This document shows, one piece after another, positions 8,866 through 17,996 of a stretch of DNA of 64,000 bases. The number at the start of each line of letters is the position of its first letter. The stretch's first letter is position 1. A model generated the notes under the pieces. It was not told where the DNA came from, did no database searches, and was given only the letters and a program-made list of their open reading frames with translations. The position numbers and the translations under genes were made by a program. Location of the stretch: contig NZ_CP036273.1 of NCBI RefSeq assembly GCF_007747215.1, forward strand, positions 7,238,322 to 7,302,321, read 5' to 3'. The stretch comes from Urbifossiella limnaea (GTDB taxonomy: Bacteria > Planctomycetota > Planctomycetia > Gemmatales > Gemmataceae).

Positions 8866-10491
8866 TCACGCCCCTCGCCCCGCCCGGTAGCGGCGGATCA
8901 GCGCGTTCGTAGACGAGTCGTGCTTCAACTCGCCGGCGCCGCTCAGCTCGGGCACGATCCGCTGGGCCAGCACCTTCCCCAGCTCCACGCCCCACTGGTC
9001 GAACGAGCCGACGTCCCACACCACGCCCTGCGTGAACACGCTGTGCTCGTACAGGGCGATCAGCGAGCCCAGCGCGAACGGCGTCAGCTTCTCCACCACC
9101 AGCACGTTCGACGGCCGGTTGCCGGGGAACGTCTTGTGCGGCACGAGCGCCTCCGCCACGCCCTCGGCCCGCACCTCGGCGGCCGTCTTGCCGAACGCCA
9201 GCGCCTCGGCCTGCGCCAGCACGTTCGCCGTCAGCAGGTCGTGGTGCCGGCCGACCGGGTTGAGGCTCTTCCCGAACATCAGGAAGTCGCACGGGATCAG
9301 GTTCGTCCCCTGGTGGATGAGCTGGTAGAAGCTGTGCTGCCCGTTCGTGCCCGGCTCGCCCCAGTACACCGGGCTGGTGGCGTAGTCCACCTCCGCGCCG
9401 GCGAGCGTGACGCACTTGCCGTTGCTCTCCATCGTCAGCTGCTGGAGGTACGCCGGGAACCGCTTCAGGTACTGGTCGTACGGCAGCACCGCCACCGACC
9501 GCGCGTCGAAGAAGTCCACGTACCACACGGTGAGCAGCCCGAGCAGCACCGGCAGGTTCTGCGCGAACGGAGCGGTGCGGAAGTGCTCGTCCATCGCGCG
9601 GAACCCGGCCAGCATCTCGCGGAAGCCATCGGGCCCGGCGGCGAGCATCGTGCTCAGGCCGATCGCCGAGTCCATCGAGTAGCGGCCGCCGACCCAGTCC
9701 CAGAAGCCGAACATGTTCGCCGTGTCGATGCCGAACTTCGACACCTCCGCGGCGTTCGTGCTGACCGCGACGAAGTGCTTCGCCACCGCCGCGTCGTCCT
9801 TCAGGGTGGCGAGCAGCCACGCCCGCGCGGTGGCGGCGTTGGTCATCGTCTCCTGCGTCGTGAACGTCTTGGAGGAGACGATGAACAGCGTCTCGGCCGG
9901 GTCCAGGTCGCGGACGGCCTCGGCGAAGTCGGTGCCGTCCACGTTCGACACGAAGCGGAAGGTGCGGGTGCGGTCCGTGTAGTGCCGCAGCGCCTCGTAG
10001 GCCATGACCGGCCCGAGGTCGCTGCCGCCGATGCCGATGTTCACGACGCTGCGGATGACCTTGCCGGTGTGCCCCTTCCAGTCGCCGGAGCGGACCCGGT
10101 CGCAGAACGCGGCCATGCGGTCGAGCGTGTCGTGGACGTCGGGCACGACGTTCCTGCCGTCGAAGTTGACGGTGCTGCCGCGCGCCGCCCGCAGCGCCGT
10201 GTGCAGGACGGCGCGGTTCTCGGTGACGTTGATCTTCTCGCCGCCGAACATCGCCTCGACGCGGTCGCGCAGCTGGCACTCCTCGGCGAGTTGCAGGAGC
10301 AGCTTCAGCGTCTCGTCGGTGACGCGGTTCTTGGAGTAGTCGAGGAAGACGCCGGCGGCCTCGGCGGTGAGGCGCTCGCCGCGCGTCGGGTCGGCCTCGA
10401 AAAGCTCGCGGAGGTGGGTGGTCTGGACGGCGGCGTGGTGCGCCCGGAGGGCGGCCCACGCCGGGAGGCGGGTCAGGCGGGCGGCGGTCAT
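8866..10491 (-). CDS. pgi: Glucose-6-phosphate isomerase
   Basis: 541 aa, the usual length. The enzyme interconverts glucose 6-phosphate and fructose 6-phosphate in glycolysis and gluconeogenesis in the cytosol. Family signatures are clear: [14 protein letters not shown] (phosphate-binding loop), [15 protein letters not shown], and near the C-terminus [15 protein letters not shown]. The catalytic Glu lies in the [19 protein letters not shown] segment, which is also characteristic. It starts at ATG 10491, 21 bp after the stop of the upstream zinc-ribbon gene on the same strand, so the two may be co-transcribed. Nothing unusual in the frame. Confidence 0.97.
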   Translation of the reverse strand: MTAARLTRLPAWAALRAHHAAVQTTHLRELFEADPTRGERLTAEAAGVFLDYSKNRVTDETLKLLLQLAEECQLRDRVEAMFGGEKINVTENRAVLHTALRAARGSTVNFDGRNVVPDVHDTLDRMAAFCDRVRSGDWKGHTGKVIRSVVNIGIGGSDLGPVMAYEALRHYTDRTRTFRFVSNVDGTDFAEAVRDLDPAETLFIVSSKTFTTQETMTNAATARAWLLATLKDDAAVAKHFVAVSTNAAEVSKFGIDTANMFGFWDWVGGRYSMDSAIGLSTMLAAGPDGFREMLAGFRAMDEHFRTAPFAQNLPVLLGLLTVWYVDFFDARSVAVLPYDQYLKRFPAYLQQLTMESNGKCVTLAGAEVDYATSPVYWGEPGTNGQHSFYQLIHQGTNLIPCDFLMFGKSLNPVGRHHDLLTANVLAQAEALAFGKTAAEVRAEGVAEALVPHKTFPGNRPSNVLVVEKLTPFALGSLIALYEHSVFTQGVVWDVGSFDQWGVELGKVLAQRIVPELSGAGELKHDSSTNALIRRYRAGRGA

Positions 10492-10512
10492 GACGACTCC
10501 GGGTGTGAGGTG

Positions 10513-11409
10513 TTACCGCATCTGCTGCTGCTGCTGGGCCATCGCCAGCAGCGGGAGGAGAAACACGAACGCGCCAATCAGGTACTGCACCAGCCCGATC
10601 AGGTAGAGCGTTACCGGGTGCTTCACGTTGTCCCAGCGGCTGATGGCGTAGTACAGCGAGTAGAACGGGATGAACAGGTTCAGCAGCAGCTGGTCGACAC
10701 CCTCCTTCGCCGACAGCACCAGGAACCAGATCGACCCGCCCATCATGAGGACGAAGCCCCACGCGGTCAGGAGGCCACCGCCGAGGCCCGGCACGGCCAG
10801 CGCCAGCAGGCCCAGCAGCACCGTGATGACGGCGTTCTCGGCCAGCCGGCCGAGCGGGCCGCGGTACCAGTCCGGCAGCCCACCGCCGCCGCCGCGCGAC
10901 TTCCGCCGCTTCTTCGGCTTCGACCGCGACCGCCGCGACGGGCGGTCGTCCTCGTCGTCCTCGTCGTCGTCACGCGGCCGGCGGCTGCGGCTCACCGGCT
11001 CGTCGTCGTCCTCGTCGTCGTCGCGCGACCGGCGGCGGGCCGGGCGGCGGTCGTCGTCCTCGTCGTCGTCGCGCGGCCGGCGGCGGGCCGGGCCGTCGTC
11101 CTCGTCGTCGTCACGACCCCGCCGGGAGCGCGGCGCCGGCGCGGGTTCCGGCTCGGCGTCGGCGGGGACCAGGAACTTGAGCGAGCACGACGGGCAGACG
11201 CACGGCTTGCCGGCGGCCGCGGCGGGGACGCCGAGCGTCTTGTCGCACCCGGGGCAGACCAGCCGCAGCAGGCCCGCCGGCTTGGCCGCGGCGCGCGGCG
11301 AGGGGATGTCGAAGATCTCGCGGCAGTGCGGGCACCGGCCGGTCTCGCCGGCGGTCGAGTCGGGCGAGGTCAGCGGCTCGCCGCAGCTCTGACACTTGAA
11401 GCGAATCAT
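10513..11409 (-). CDS. Zinc-ribbon membrane protein with acidic/basic low-complexity linker
   Basis: 298 aa from ATG 11409. Residues 1-75 hold two zinc ribbons (CQSCGEPL..CPHC and CPGCDKTLG..CPSC). Residues about 90-170 form a highly charged linker built from repeats of the type RDDDEDD alternating with RRPARRR. The C-terminal 120 residues contain three or four membrane spans (e.g. AVITVLLGLLALAVPGLGGG, WGFVLMMGGSIWFLVLS) and end in a Gln/Met run. The charged linker is encoded by repetitive GTCGTC-type DNA at about 10945-11118. The architecture is frequent in Gemmataceae; function unknown. It is followed closely by pgi. Confidence 0.75.
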   Translation of the reverse strand: MIRFKCQSCGEPLTSPDSTAGETGRCPHCREIFDIPSPRAAAKPAGLLRLVCPGCDKTLGVPAAAAGKPCVCPSCSLKFLVPADAEPEPAPAPRSRRGRDDDEDDGPARRRPRDDDEDDDRRPARRRSRDDDEDDDEPVSRSRRPRDDDEDDEDDRPSRRSRSKPKKRRKSRGGGGGLPDWYRGPLGRLAENAVITVLLGLLALAVPGLGGGLLTAWGFVLMMGGSIWFLVLSAKEGVDQLLLNLFIPFYSLYYAISRWDNVKHPVTLYLIGLVQYLIGAFVFLLPLLAMAQQQQQMR

Positions 11410-11441
11410 GGCGCGCCTGCGGGGGGAGGACGCTTCCCGTT

Positions 11442-13229
11442 CTATCGGACCGGCCGCAGCACGACCTGTCGCAGGTCCATCACGGCGACGCCGGGCTTCG
11501 TGCGGGCGCGGACGGTGAGCTCGTGCCGGCCCGAACCCGGGAGCCGCAGCACGCCGACGTCGCGGGCCTCGAACGCCTGGAAGCCGCCGGTGTCCTTCAC
11601 CGTGAACGTCAGCTTCGAGTCGCCGACGGCCAGCTCCACCTCCGCACCGCCGCTCCCCTTGCCGCAACCCTGCAACACCTCGACGCGGTACTCGCCGGCC
11701 GCGCCCGCCGTGAACGGGAACGCCGCGTGGTCGTCCTGCCGCACCCAGAACCCGAGCGTCTCCTTGTGCGGCAGCGGCTCGTACCGCAGCATCGTGCCGA
11801 ACACCTGCGCCGTGCGGGCATGAAGCGTGTACACGCCGTTCCCGTTCGCGGGGTTCGGCCGGTAGTCGGGGTTCGGCGTCGGCATCTTCGCGCCCACGCC
11901 CTTGCGCCATGCGTCGAGCTTCGCGGCTAGCTCCGTCACCACCTCGGGCCGCGCGGCGGCGAGGTTGTTGCTCTCAGACGGGTCCCGCGACAGGTCGAAC
12001 AGCTCGCGCCGGTTCGTCTCGTAGAACTCGACGAACTTCCACGGCCCGCTGCGGACGGCGCCGCCGGGCCGCGAGCCCTGGTTGGCGTAGTGCGGGTAGT
12101 GCCAGAACAGGTCGCGCGCCGCCGGCGCCTCGCCGCGGAACAGCGGCAGCAGCGAGATGCCGTCGGGGCGCGGGTCCGGTGTAACGCCGGAAGCGGCGAC
12201 GATGGTGGGGGTGAGGTCGATGCTGTTCACCGGCAGCCCGGACGTGGTGCCGGGCTTCACCCGGGCCGGCCACTTCACCAGCAGCGGGACGCGCAGCCCG
12301 CCCTCGTACAGGTAGCCCTTCCCCTCGCGGAACGGGCCGTTGAACGTCGGCGCGAACGGCATCCCCTCCAGGGTGGCGAGGCCGCCATTGTCCGACGTGA
12401 AGATGACGAGCGTGTTGTCGCTCAGCTTCAGTTCGTCGAGCAGGGCGACGACGCGGCCGACGCTGGCGTCGAGGCGCTCGACCATGGCCGCGTAAACGGC
12501 GTGGCTCTGCCGACCGTGCACGGGCGGCGACGGGTAGCGGGCGGCCACGTCGTCCGGGGCGCGGAGCGGCGTGTGCGGGGCGTAGTGCGCCAGGTGCAGG
12601 AAGAACGGCCGCTCCTTGTTGCGCGTGATGAACTTCTCCACTTCGGCGGTGAGGCGGTCGGTCAGGTACTCGCCGGCGGGGGCGGTTTCGAGCCCGCGCA
12701 TGACGGACTTCTTGTTCTGGAACGGGGCGAAGTAGCTGAGCGGCGTGCCGGTGTGGTCGCCGGCGACGTTCAGGTCGAAGCCTTGTGTTTCGGGGCCGAA
12801 GCCCTCGCCGCCGAGGTGCCACTTGCCGACGTGCGCGGTGGCGTAGCCGGCGGCGCGGAGCCGCTCCGCGAGGGTGACGGCGTCGTGCGCCAGCTGCATC
12901 GTCGGCACCGGCCGGCGGAGCATCTGCCCCGGCTGGTCGGGCCGGCCGGGGAGCCAGTCGGTGATGCCGAACCGCTGCGGGTACATGCCGGTGAGGATGC
13001 TGGCGCGGGTCGGTGAGCAGACGGGGCACGACGAGGTGCAGTCGGTGAAGCGGGCGCCGGCTTTCGCCAGCGAGTCGAGGTGCGGGGTGCGGTGGAACGT
13101 GCTGCCGTAGCAGCCGAGGTCGCGCTGGCCGAGGTCGTCGGCGACGATCAGCACGACGTTCGGGGCACGCATCTGCGCGGCGGCGGGGGCGGTGGCCGCG
13201 AAGAGGACGGCGACGGCGGCGAGGCGCAT
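11442..13229 (-). CDS. Secreted sulfatase (arylsulfatase A-like)
   Basis: 595 aa. An N-terminal signal peptide (MRLAAVAVLFAATAPAAAQ) precedes NVVLIVADDLGQRDLGCYG, the metal-binding start of S1 sulfatases (Asp31/Asp32). The formylglycine site is Cys71 in CSPTRASILTG, the canonical CxPxR sequence modified by the sulfatase-maturing enzyme. GKWHLGG and the TSDNGG segment supply further active-site residues. After the catalytic domain (to about residue 450) there is a C-terminal beta-sandwich-like region. It probably removes sulfate esters from polysaccharides outside the cytoplasm, an activity greatly expanded in planctomycetes. Substrate unknown. Confidence 0.93.
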   Translation of the reverse strand: MRLAAVAVLFAATAPAAAQMRAPNVVLIVADDLGQRDLGCYGSTFHRTPHLDSLAKAGARFTDCTSSCPVCSPTRASILTGMYPQRFGITDWLPGRPDQPGQMLRRPVPTMQLAHDAVTLAERLRAAGYATAHVGKWHLGGEGFGPETQGFDLNVAGDHTGTPLSYFAPFQNKKSVMRGLETAPAGEYLTDRLTAEVEKFITRNKERPFFLHLAHYAPHTPLRAPDDVAARYPSPPVHGRQSHAVYAAMVERLDASVGRVVALLDELKLSDNTLVIFTSDNGGLATLEGMPFAPTFNGPFREGKGYLYEGGLRVPLLVKWPARVKPGTTSGLPVNSIDLTPTIVAASGVTPDPRPDGISLLPLFRGEAPAARDLFWHYPHYANQGSRPGGAVRSGPWKFVEFYETNRRELFDLSRDPSESNNLAAARPEVVTELAAKLDAWRKGVGAKMPTPNPDYRPNPANGNGVYTLHARTAQVFGTMLRYEPLPHKETLGFWVRQDDHAAFPFTAGAAGEYRVEVLQGCGKGSGGAEVELAVGDSKLTFTVKDTGGFQAFEARDVGVLRLPGSGRHELTVRARTKPGVAVMDLRQVVLRPVR

Positions 13230-13295
13230 CGGGCGCTCCCGTGGGGAGGGTGGAGGTGAAGGGTAGCCGAGGAGCGCGGGAGGTGCAACGGGCGG

Positions 13296-13307
13296 GGGCC
13301 GGCGAGC
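13296..13307. repeat. Left flanking direct repeat of the ISAs1 element (up to 12 bp)
   Basis: GGGCCGGCGAGC at 13296-13307 recurs directly after the right end at 14541-14552. Duplications of 8-10 bp are usual for this family, so two of the twelve bases may match by chance. Confidence 0.75.
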
Positions 13308-14540
13308 AGGACGATTGCAAAGTCCAGAATTCCGGTTAACGTGTTGACGGGTTGCGAGTTACTCACCTCGGGATGGAGCCCCGATGTCACCCACTTCCGA
13401 CTCACTGGTCGCCGCGTTCCGCCAACTCACGGACCCTCGCCACCGCCGTGGTGTCCGCCACCCGTTCGCGGGGTTACTGTCCGTCGTCTTCCTGGGGCTG
13501 CTGAGCCGGCACCCCGACTTCGCCTCCCTCGCCCGGTGGGCCAAGCGGCACTGGCCGGCCCTCCGGGAGGCGTTCGGGCTGACCCGCCCGTACGCCCCGC
13601 ACGCGACGACCTACAGCCGCGCGGCCGCCGCCTTCTCGATCGACGAGTTCCGCGGCGCCCTGGCCGGGTGGCTCGCCCGGGTGATGGCCGACGCCCCGAC
13701 CGCGGCCGCGGTGGACGGGAAGACGAGCAAGCAGGCCCACGACGCCGACGGCGACCCGATCCACGTCCTCAACGTGTTCGCCCACGACGCCCGGGTGTGC
13801 CTGGCCGACTGGCCGATCGGGGACGGGAAGGAGACCGAGCCCGAGGTCCTCAAGGCCCACCTGGACGAGTTGTTCGCCGCCTGGCCGTCGCTCCGGGTGC
13901 TGACCGGGGACGCCCTGTTCTGCCAGCGCCCGCTGGCCCGGGCGATCGTCGAGGCCGGGCGGGACTACGTGCTGGCGGTCAAGGACAACCAGCCCGACCT
14001 GCACGAGACGATCCGGGCCGCGTTCGCCGACGCCACCCCGGCGTCGGCGAGCGCGACGGCGCGGGGAAAAAACGCGGGGCGGTCGAGACCCGGCGGGTCT
14101 GGTGCGACGCGGCGACGGCGGACTACGCCCGCGAGGCGCTGAACGTCCCCGGCCTGCGGGCGGTCGTGCGGGTGGACCGGGAGACCCGAGGGGCCGACGG
14201 CGCCCGGACGTGCGAGACGCGGTACTTCGCCACCAGTCTCGACCCGGCCGTGGTGACCGCCGCCGCGTTGCTCCGGCTCGTTCGCGGGCACTGGTCGGTG
14301 GAGAACAGCCTGCACTTCGAGAAGGACCGGTGGTGGGACGAGGACCGGCACGTGTGCCGCCGGCCGGGGTTGGCCGAGCGCTTCACGACCCTGCTGAGCG
14401 CGGCCGTGAGCGTGTTGCGGGTACTCAACCCCGGGGGTAAGGGCGAGCCGCTCAAGGCGCAAGCCGACGCCCTCAACTGGGACATCGAACGCGCCATCAA
14501 CCTCATGACCCGCTGATACCTGCGACTTTGCAATCGTCCT
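13308..14540 (+). mobile_element. ISAs1-family insertion sequence (1233 bp)
   Basis: Perfect 17-bp terminal inverted repeats (13308-13324, AGGACGATTGCAAAGTC, and its complement 14524-14540) and flanking direct repeats of up to 12 bp define the element. It holds one transposase coding region in two overlapping frames. It inserted in the short gap between the sulfatase start and the downstream end of a lipoprotein gene, breaking no gene. Confidence 0.92.
13384..14516 (+). CDS. ISAs1-family transposase, read through a -1 frameshift
   Basis: The first frame runs from ATG 13384 to a stop at 14142 (252 aa). The homologous C-terminal part lies in the -1 frame and ends at 14516. The shift point is the heptamer A AAA AAC at 14067-14073, in zero-frame register GGA AAA AAC, a textbook -1 slippery site. 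A slip gives KKRGAVETRRVW, restoring the family sequence and a 377-aa product of normal ISAs1 length. Catalytic residues are Asp111 (AAVDGKTSK), Asp176 (LTGDALFC) and, after the shift, Glu307 (HWSVENSLH). Either this is programmed frameshifting, or a 1-base change in the A6 run has inactivated the gene. Confidence 0.88.
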
Positions 14541-14552
14541 GGGCCGGCGAGC
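14541..14552. repeat. Right flanking direct repeat of the ISAs1 element
   Basis: Same 12 bases as 13296-13307, immediately after the right inverted repeat. It lies just downstream of the stop of the lipoprotein gene. Confidence 0.75.
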
Positions 14553-14555
14553 GCC

Positions 14556-15113
14556 CTACTGCGGCGGCGGGCTCACGGGAACCGGCAGGTCGGCGGGGTA
14601 GTCGGGGATGATCAGCGTCAACTTCCGGCGGTCACCATTAACGCCGTTGGCGTCGACGAACCGCCACGCCCGGCCGCCGTCCCCGGACTCGCCGATGTGG
14701 TACGACCGGAGCGTCGTCCGCGCCCCGCCGGGGCCGGTCATCTCCACCTCGGTCGGCACGACGCCGAACCACTTACGGGCGGTCTCGGCCAGCGCGGACG
14801 GTCGCGCCGGGGTGATCGCCGCCATCCGGAACCCGCCGGCCTTCATCTGGGCCGCGATCTCGCCGAGGCGCTGGACGTACCTGTCCCGGCCGCCGAGCTT
14901 CTTGACCAGTTCCGGGTGCGTGAGCCCGGCCACCCGCTCGTGGTCCTCGGCGACGACGGCCCGCCCCAACTCACCGGCCTGCGCCTGGAGGTTCTGCTCG
15001 ACCTCTTCCCGCGACAGTGGGGCGGCGTCGGGCGCGGCGGGCGGTCGGCCACAGCCCGCGGCGACAAGCACGAGCAGCAGGGCGACGATCGCCGCGGGAT
15101 GGGAGGGGGTCAT
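14556..15113 (-). CDS. Hypothetical lipoprotein
   Basis: 185 aa. A lipobox (LVLVAAGC, Cys21) follows a hydrophobic signal of 20 residues, so it should be lipid-anchored after processing by signal peptidase II. The mature part begins with a Pro/Ala linker and then a helical stretch (LSREEVEQNLQAQAGELGRA) followed by alternating strands ending in KLTLIIPDYP. The layout suggests an NTF2-like fold but no motif proves this. It follows the TlpA-like lipoprotein gene after 37 bp on the same strand, so they are probably an operon. Confidence 0.7.
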   Translation of the reverse strand: MTPSHPAAIVALLLVLVAAGCGRPPAAPDAAPLSREEVEQNLQAQAGELGRAVVAEDHERVAGLTHPELVKKLGGRDRYVQRLGEIAAQMKAGGFRMAAITPARPSALAETARKWFGVVPTEVEMTGPGGARTTLRSYHIGESGDGGRAWRFVDANGVNGDRRKLTLIIPDYPADLPVPVSPPPQ

Positions 15114-15150
15114 GGGGGAAGCGTAGCCGGGGTGCGGGCGAGGTGCAACG

Positions 15151-16512
15151 CTAGCGGCGGAGGTTCCGCTGGATCACGCTTTCGAGCTGGCCGCTGCGGT
15201 CGTTCGGGTTCCCCTTGTACAGCACCGAGCCGTCGGACCCCAGCAGCACCACCGTGGGGTACACCTCGACGCCGAACCGGTCGCGCACGGCGCCGGCGTC
15301 CTGGCCCGGCTCGGTGTAGAGCACGTAGTTCAGCCGCTGCTCGCGGCCGTAGCGCGCGGCCCGCTCCGTCCGCTCGCGCGGCGAGGCGTCGTCGCACACC
15401 ACGCCGATCAGTTCGAGGCCGTTGCCCGCGTACTTCGCCTGCAGCTCGTTCAGCGTCGGCATGGCGCGCTTGCACGGCACGCACGTCGTGGTCATGAAGT
15501 CGAGCAGCACGAGGCTGCCGTGCTTGTGCGTGGCGAAGTCCCACGGCCGGTCCAGCGGGTCGAGCAGCGTGAAGCTCGCCGCGTTTCGCGGCCGCGACAT
15601 GAGTTGACCCGTCGGGCCGGCGGGCGGCGCCACCACCGGCGGTGTCACGGCCGGCGGCACCGGCAGCGGCGGGAACGGCGGCGGCCCCGGCAGGTTCGCC
15701 GCCGGCGGCCGACCGGGCACCGTCGGGCCTTCCGCGGTGCGGTCGGGTGCGGGCAGCGCCGGCGGCACGGCCGCGGGCGCGGCGGGTGGCCCGCCGAGCG
15801 TCGGCGGCACGCCCGCCGCGCCCGGCCGTGCCGAGCCGCTCGGCGACCAGCTCCCGTCCGCGGGCCGCGGCGGCACGGCGACCGGCGGCAGCTGGTCCGA
15901 CGGCGGCGGAAGCCCGGTGCTCGGCGCCGGCGGCGGAAGGACCGTCGTGCCCGGGGGCACCGGTGCGGCCGTTGACGGAGCGGCGCCCGGGGCGAGGTCG
16001 TCGCGCAGGGCCAGCACCAGCGCCGCCTGCGGGGGGCGCGTCTGCACGGTGGCGAACAGCGGCCTGCCGTCGGCGGACGCGTTGACGGTGAGTGTGTACG
16101 CCTGACCGGCGCGGAGGCCGTTCGCCAGGAAGTAGCCGTTACCGTCGGCGTAGACGCCGGCGGCGGCCTTCTCGCCGGGCCGGGCGTCGGCCGCCTCGAT
16201 GCGGACGAACACGTTCTTGGCCGGCTGGTTGTACGGGTCGAGCACCCGCCCCGCGAGCACGCCGCGGTTCTCGGCCGTCGGGTTGAAGTTGCCGTCCTTC
16301 GGGTGCGCCCACGAGCCGGCCTTCGGCACGCCGGTGTCGCCGCCCGGCAGCTTGCCGAGCGCCTCGTCGAGCCACGGCACCTCGCCGCCCTTCGGCCGGC
16401 TGGCGGCGGCGGCGGGCAGTTCCTTGTCCTTGTCGGCGGGGCGCGTGCCGGCCCACTTGCACCCCGAGAGTGCGAGGACCGCCGCGATGAGAACGCCCCC
16501 GCCGCGCCGCAT
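15151..16512 (-). CDS. TlpA/thioredoxin-like lipoprotein with carboxypeptidase-regulatory-like domain
   Basis: 453 aa with lipobox LALSGC (Cys18). Three parts: a beta-sandwich of the carboxypeptidase-regulatory type (about residues 75-145, GRVLDPYNQPAKNVFVRIEA), a long Pro/Ala-rich linker (about 150-305), and a C-terminal thioredoxin fold with redox motif CVPC (Cys344/Cys347) and cis-Pro in YPTVVLLG. It probably acts as an exported, membrane-tethered thiol-disulfide oxidoreductase; the linker could span the cell-envelope layers. The downstream lipoprotein gene is 37 bp away. The lspA gene, needed to mature both lipoproteins, lies just upstream on the other strand. Confidence 0.85.
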   Translation of the reverse strand: MRRGGGVLIAAVLALSGCKWAGTRPADKDKELPAAAASRPKGGEVPWLDEALGKLPGGDTGVPKAGSWAHPKDGNFNPTAENRGVLAGRVLDPYNQPAKNVFVRIEAADARPGEKAAAGVYADGNGYFLANGLRAGQAYTLTVNASADGRPLFATVQTRPPQAALVLALRDDLAPGAAPSTAAPVPPGTTVLPPPAPSTGLPPPSDQLPPVAVPPRPADGSWSPSGSARPGAAGVPPTLGGPPAAPAAVPPALPAPDRTAEGPTVPGRPPAANLPGPPPFPPLPVPPAVTPPVVAPPAGPTGQLMSRPRNAASFTLLDPLDRPWDFATHKHGSLVLLDFMTTTCVPCKRAMPTLNELQAKYAGNGLELIGVVCDDASPRERTERAARYGREQRLNYVLYTEPGQDAGAVRDRFGVEVYPTVVLLGSDGSVLYKGNPNDRSGQLESVIQRNLRR

Positions 16513-16698
16513 GGCTTCCCCCGATTGAGCCGACCGCCGGGCTCAGCGCATCTTTCCGGCGAGGGGCGTCGCGGTCAAGCCCACCCGCGGGGCCGCTGCG
16601 ACCGGGCAACCGGGGCGGGCCGGGGAACCGGGGCGACCCGCACAGCTTCGCGCCAACCGCTCTCGCACCCCGCCCGCGCCGCCGGTATACCCCGTCGC

Positions 16699-16727
16699 TT
16701 GACGCGCCCCGCGGGGGCGTCTAGCGT
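16699..16727 (+). promoter_or_regulatory. Candidate sigma70 promoter of lspA with GC-palindromic spacer
   Basis: TTGACG (16699-16704), a 17-bp spacer and TAGCGT (16722-16727) precede the lspA ATG at 16761. The spacer and -35 edge form an imperfect GC palindrome (CGCCCCGCGGGGGCG). The -10 is weak, so the call is tentative. Confidence 0.4.
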
Positions 16728-16760
16728 GACGGTTGGTTCGCTTGCTCCACCGAGGCCGAC

Positions 16761-17351
16761 ATGACCGGACGTTCCTACCGGTGGCTCCTGCTCGGGCTGG
16801 CCGCGTTCGCCCTCACGACCGACCTCGGCTCCAAGTACTATTCGTTCCGCGAGCTGTACCACCGCGGCGAGCACGACCTCGTGCCCGGGTGGTTCAAGTT
16901 CATCGCCCAGTACGACTCGTCCGCGCCGGTCAGCGACGGCGCCCTGCGGGCGCTGCAAACCTGGAGCACGGGCGGCGACGAGGTGATGCCGCGGGTGAAC
17001 CACGGGGCGCTGTTCGGAATGGGCGGGGCGGGGCGCGGGTTCGCCAACGGGTTCTTCGCCGTGGTCAGCTTGGCGGCGGCGGTGGCGATTCTGACGTGGG
17101 GCCTGCGCGGCCAGCCGAGCCGGGAGCGGTGGCTGAGCATCGCCCTCGGCCTGATCCTCGGCGGCACGCTCGGCAACTTCTACGACCGCGTGGTCTTCGG
17201 CGGCGTCCGCGACTTCATGTACTTCTACCGCATCGAGTGGCCGGTGTTCAACTTCGCCGACTGCTGCCTGGTGGTCGGGGCGGGGCTGCTGCTGGTGCAG
17301 GCGGTGTTCGCCCCGCCGCCGGCGAGCCCCGCCGAGGCCCCGACCGCGTGA
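16761..17351 (+). CDS. lspA: Signal peptidase II (lipoprotein signal peptidase)
   Basis: 196 aa, four predicted membrane spans (about 8-20, 97-115, 127-140, 165-183). This inner-membrane aspartyl protease cleaves prolipoproteins at the lipobox. The conserved regions are present: NHGALFGMG (residues 80-88), GGTLGNFYDRVVFGGVRDF with catalytic Asp151, and PVFNFADCCL with catalytic Asp167. A somewhat enlarged loop (residues 25-75) separates the first and second spans compared with E. coli LspA. The stop overlaps the GTG of the Uma2 gene (GTGA). Confidence 0.92.
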   Translation: MTGRSYRWLLLGLAAFALTTDLGSKYYSFRELYHRGEHDLVPGWFKFIAQYDSSAPVSDGALRALQTWSTGGDEVMPRVNHGALFGMGGAGRGFANGFFAVVSLAAAVAILTWGLRGQPSRERWLSIALGLILGGTLGNFYDRVVFGGVRDFMYFYRIEWPVFNFADCCLVVGAGLLLVQAVFAPPPASPAEAPTA

Positions 17352-17992
17352 GGACTCCGATCACCGCCGCCACGCTCCCCGCACCCGCCGCCACGCCCCC
17401 GCCGTCGATCCCGGCGACCCCGGTGACGTACGGAAGCGTCGCGTCGATCGCCCGGTTCAGCGTGGCGCAGTACGAGCGGATGGTGGACGAGGGGATCATC
17501 GACGACACGGACCGGGTGGAGTTACTCGAAGGCTACGTGGTGCTGAAGCTGCCCGGTAACCCGGAACACGACGGGGCGGTGCAGGGGGTGGCCGACGCCT
17601 TCTACGCCCGCCGCCCAGCCGGGTGGTGCTACCGCATCCCGTCGGCGCTCCGGCTGTCGGACAGCGAGCCGCAGCCGGACTTCGCGGTGGTCCGGGGGCC
17701 GGCGGCAGCGTACCGGCAGCGGCACCCCGAACCGGCGGACGTCGGGCTGCTGGTCGAGGTGTCGAACACGTCGCTGGTGCGCGACACGCAGGACAAGGCG
17801 CGGATGTACGGGCCGGCCGGCGTACCCGCGGACTGGGTGGTGGACGTGACGAACCGGCTGGTGATCGTGTACCGGCAGCCCGCCGCCGGCGGGTACGCGG
17901 CCCGCGACCAGTACGGCCCGGCCGACGCGGTGCCGTTCGAACTCGACGGCCGCCGCGTCGCCGACATCCCGGCCGCCGAACTGCTCGGCTGA
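17348..17992 (+). CDS. Uma2-family (DUF820) putative endonuclease
   Basis: 214 aa from a GTG that overlaps the lspA stop. The PD-(D/E)XK-like core is visible: FSVAQYERMVDEGIIDDTDRVELLEGYVV (with the conserved Glu pair), PQPDFAVVRG, GLLVEVSNTSLVRDTQDKARMYGPAGVPADWVVD. This family is greatly expanded in planctomycetes and cyanobacteria. Nuclease activity is inferred from the fold, and cellular function is unknown. The first 35 residues are Pro/Ala/Thr-rich. A second Uma2 gene occurs at 37837. Confidence 0.88.
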   Translation: MRTPITAATLPAPAATPPPSIPATPVTYGSVASIARFSVAQYERMVDEGIIDDTDRVELLEGYVVLKLPGNPEHDGAVQGVADAFYARRPAGWCYRIPSALRLSDSEPQPDFAVVRGPAAAYRQRHPEPADVGLLVEVSNTSLVRDTQDKARMYGPAGVPADWVVDVTNRLVIVYRQPAAGGYAARDQYGPADAVPFELDGRRVADIPAAELLG

Positions 17993-17996
17993 TCGC

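Noticed and set aside
8557-11823. A 1088-codon plus-strand open frame opposite pgi
   Set aside because: It is the antisense shadow of pgi and the zinc-ribbon gene, with no signal of its own.
13384-14142. The 252-aa frame as a stand-alone complete transposase
   Set aside because: It lacks the third catalytic residue, which lies in the -1 frame beyond the slippery site.
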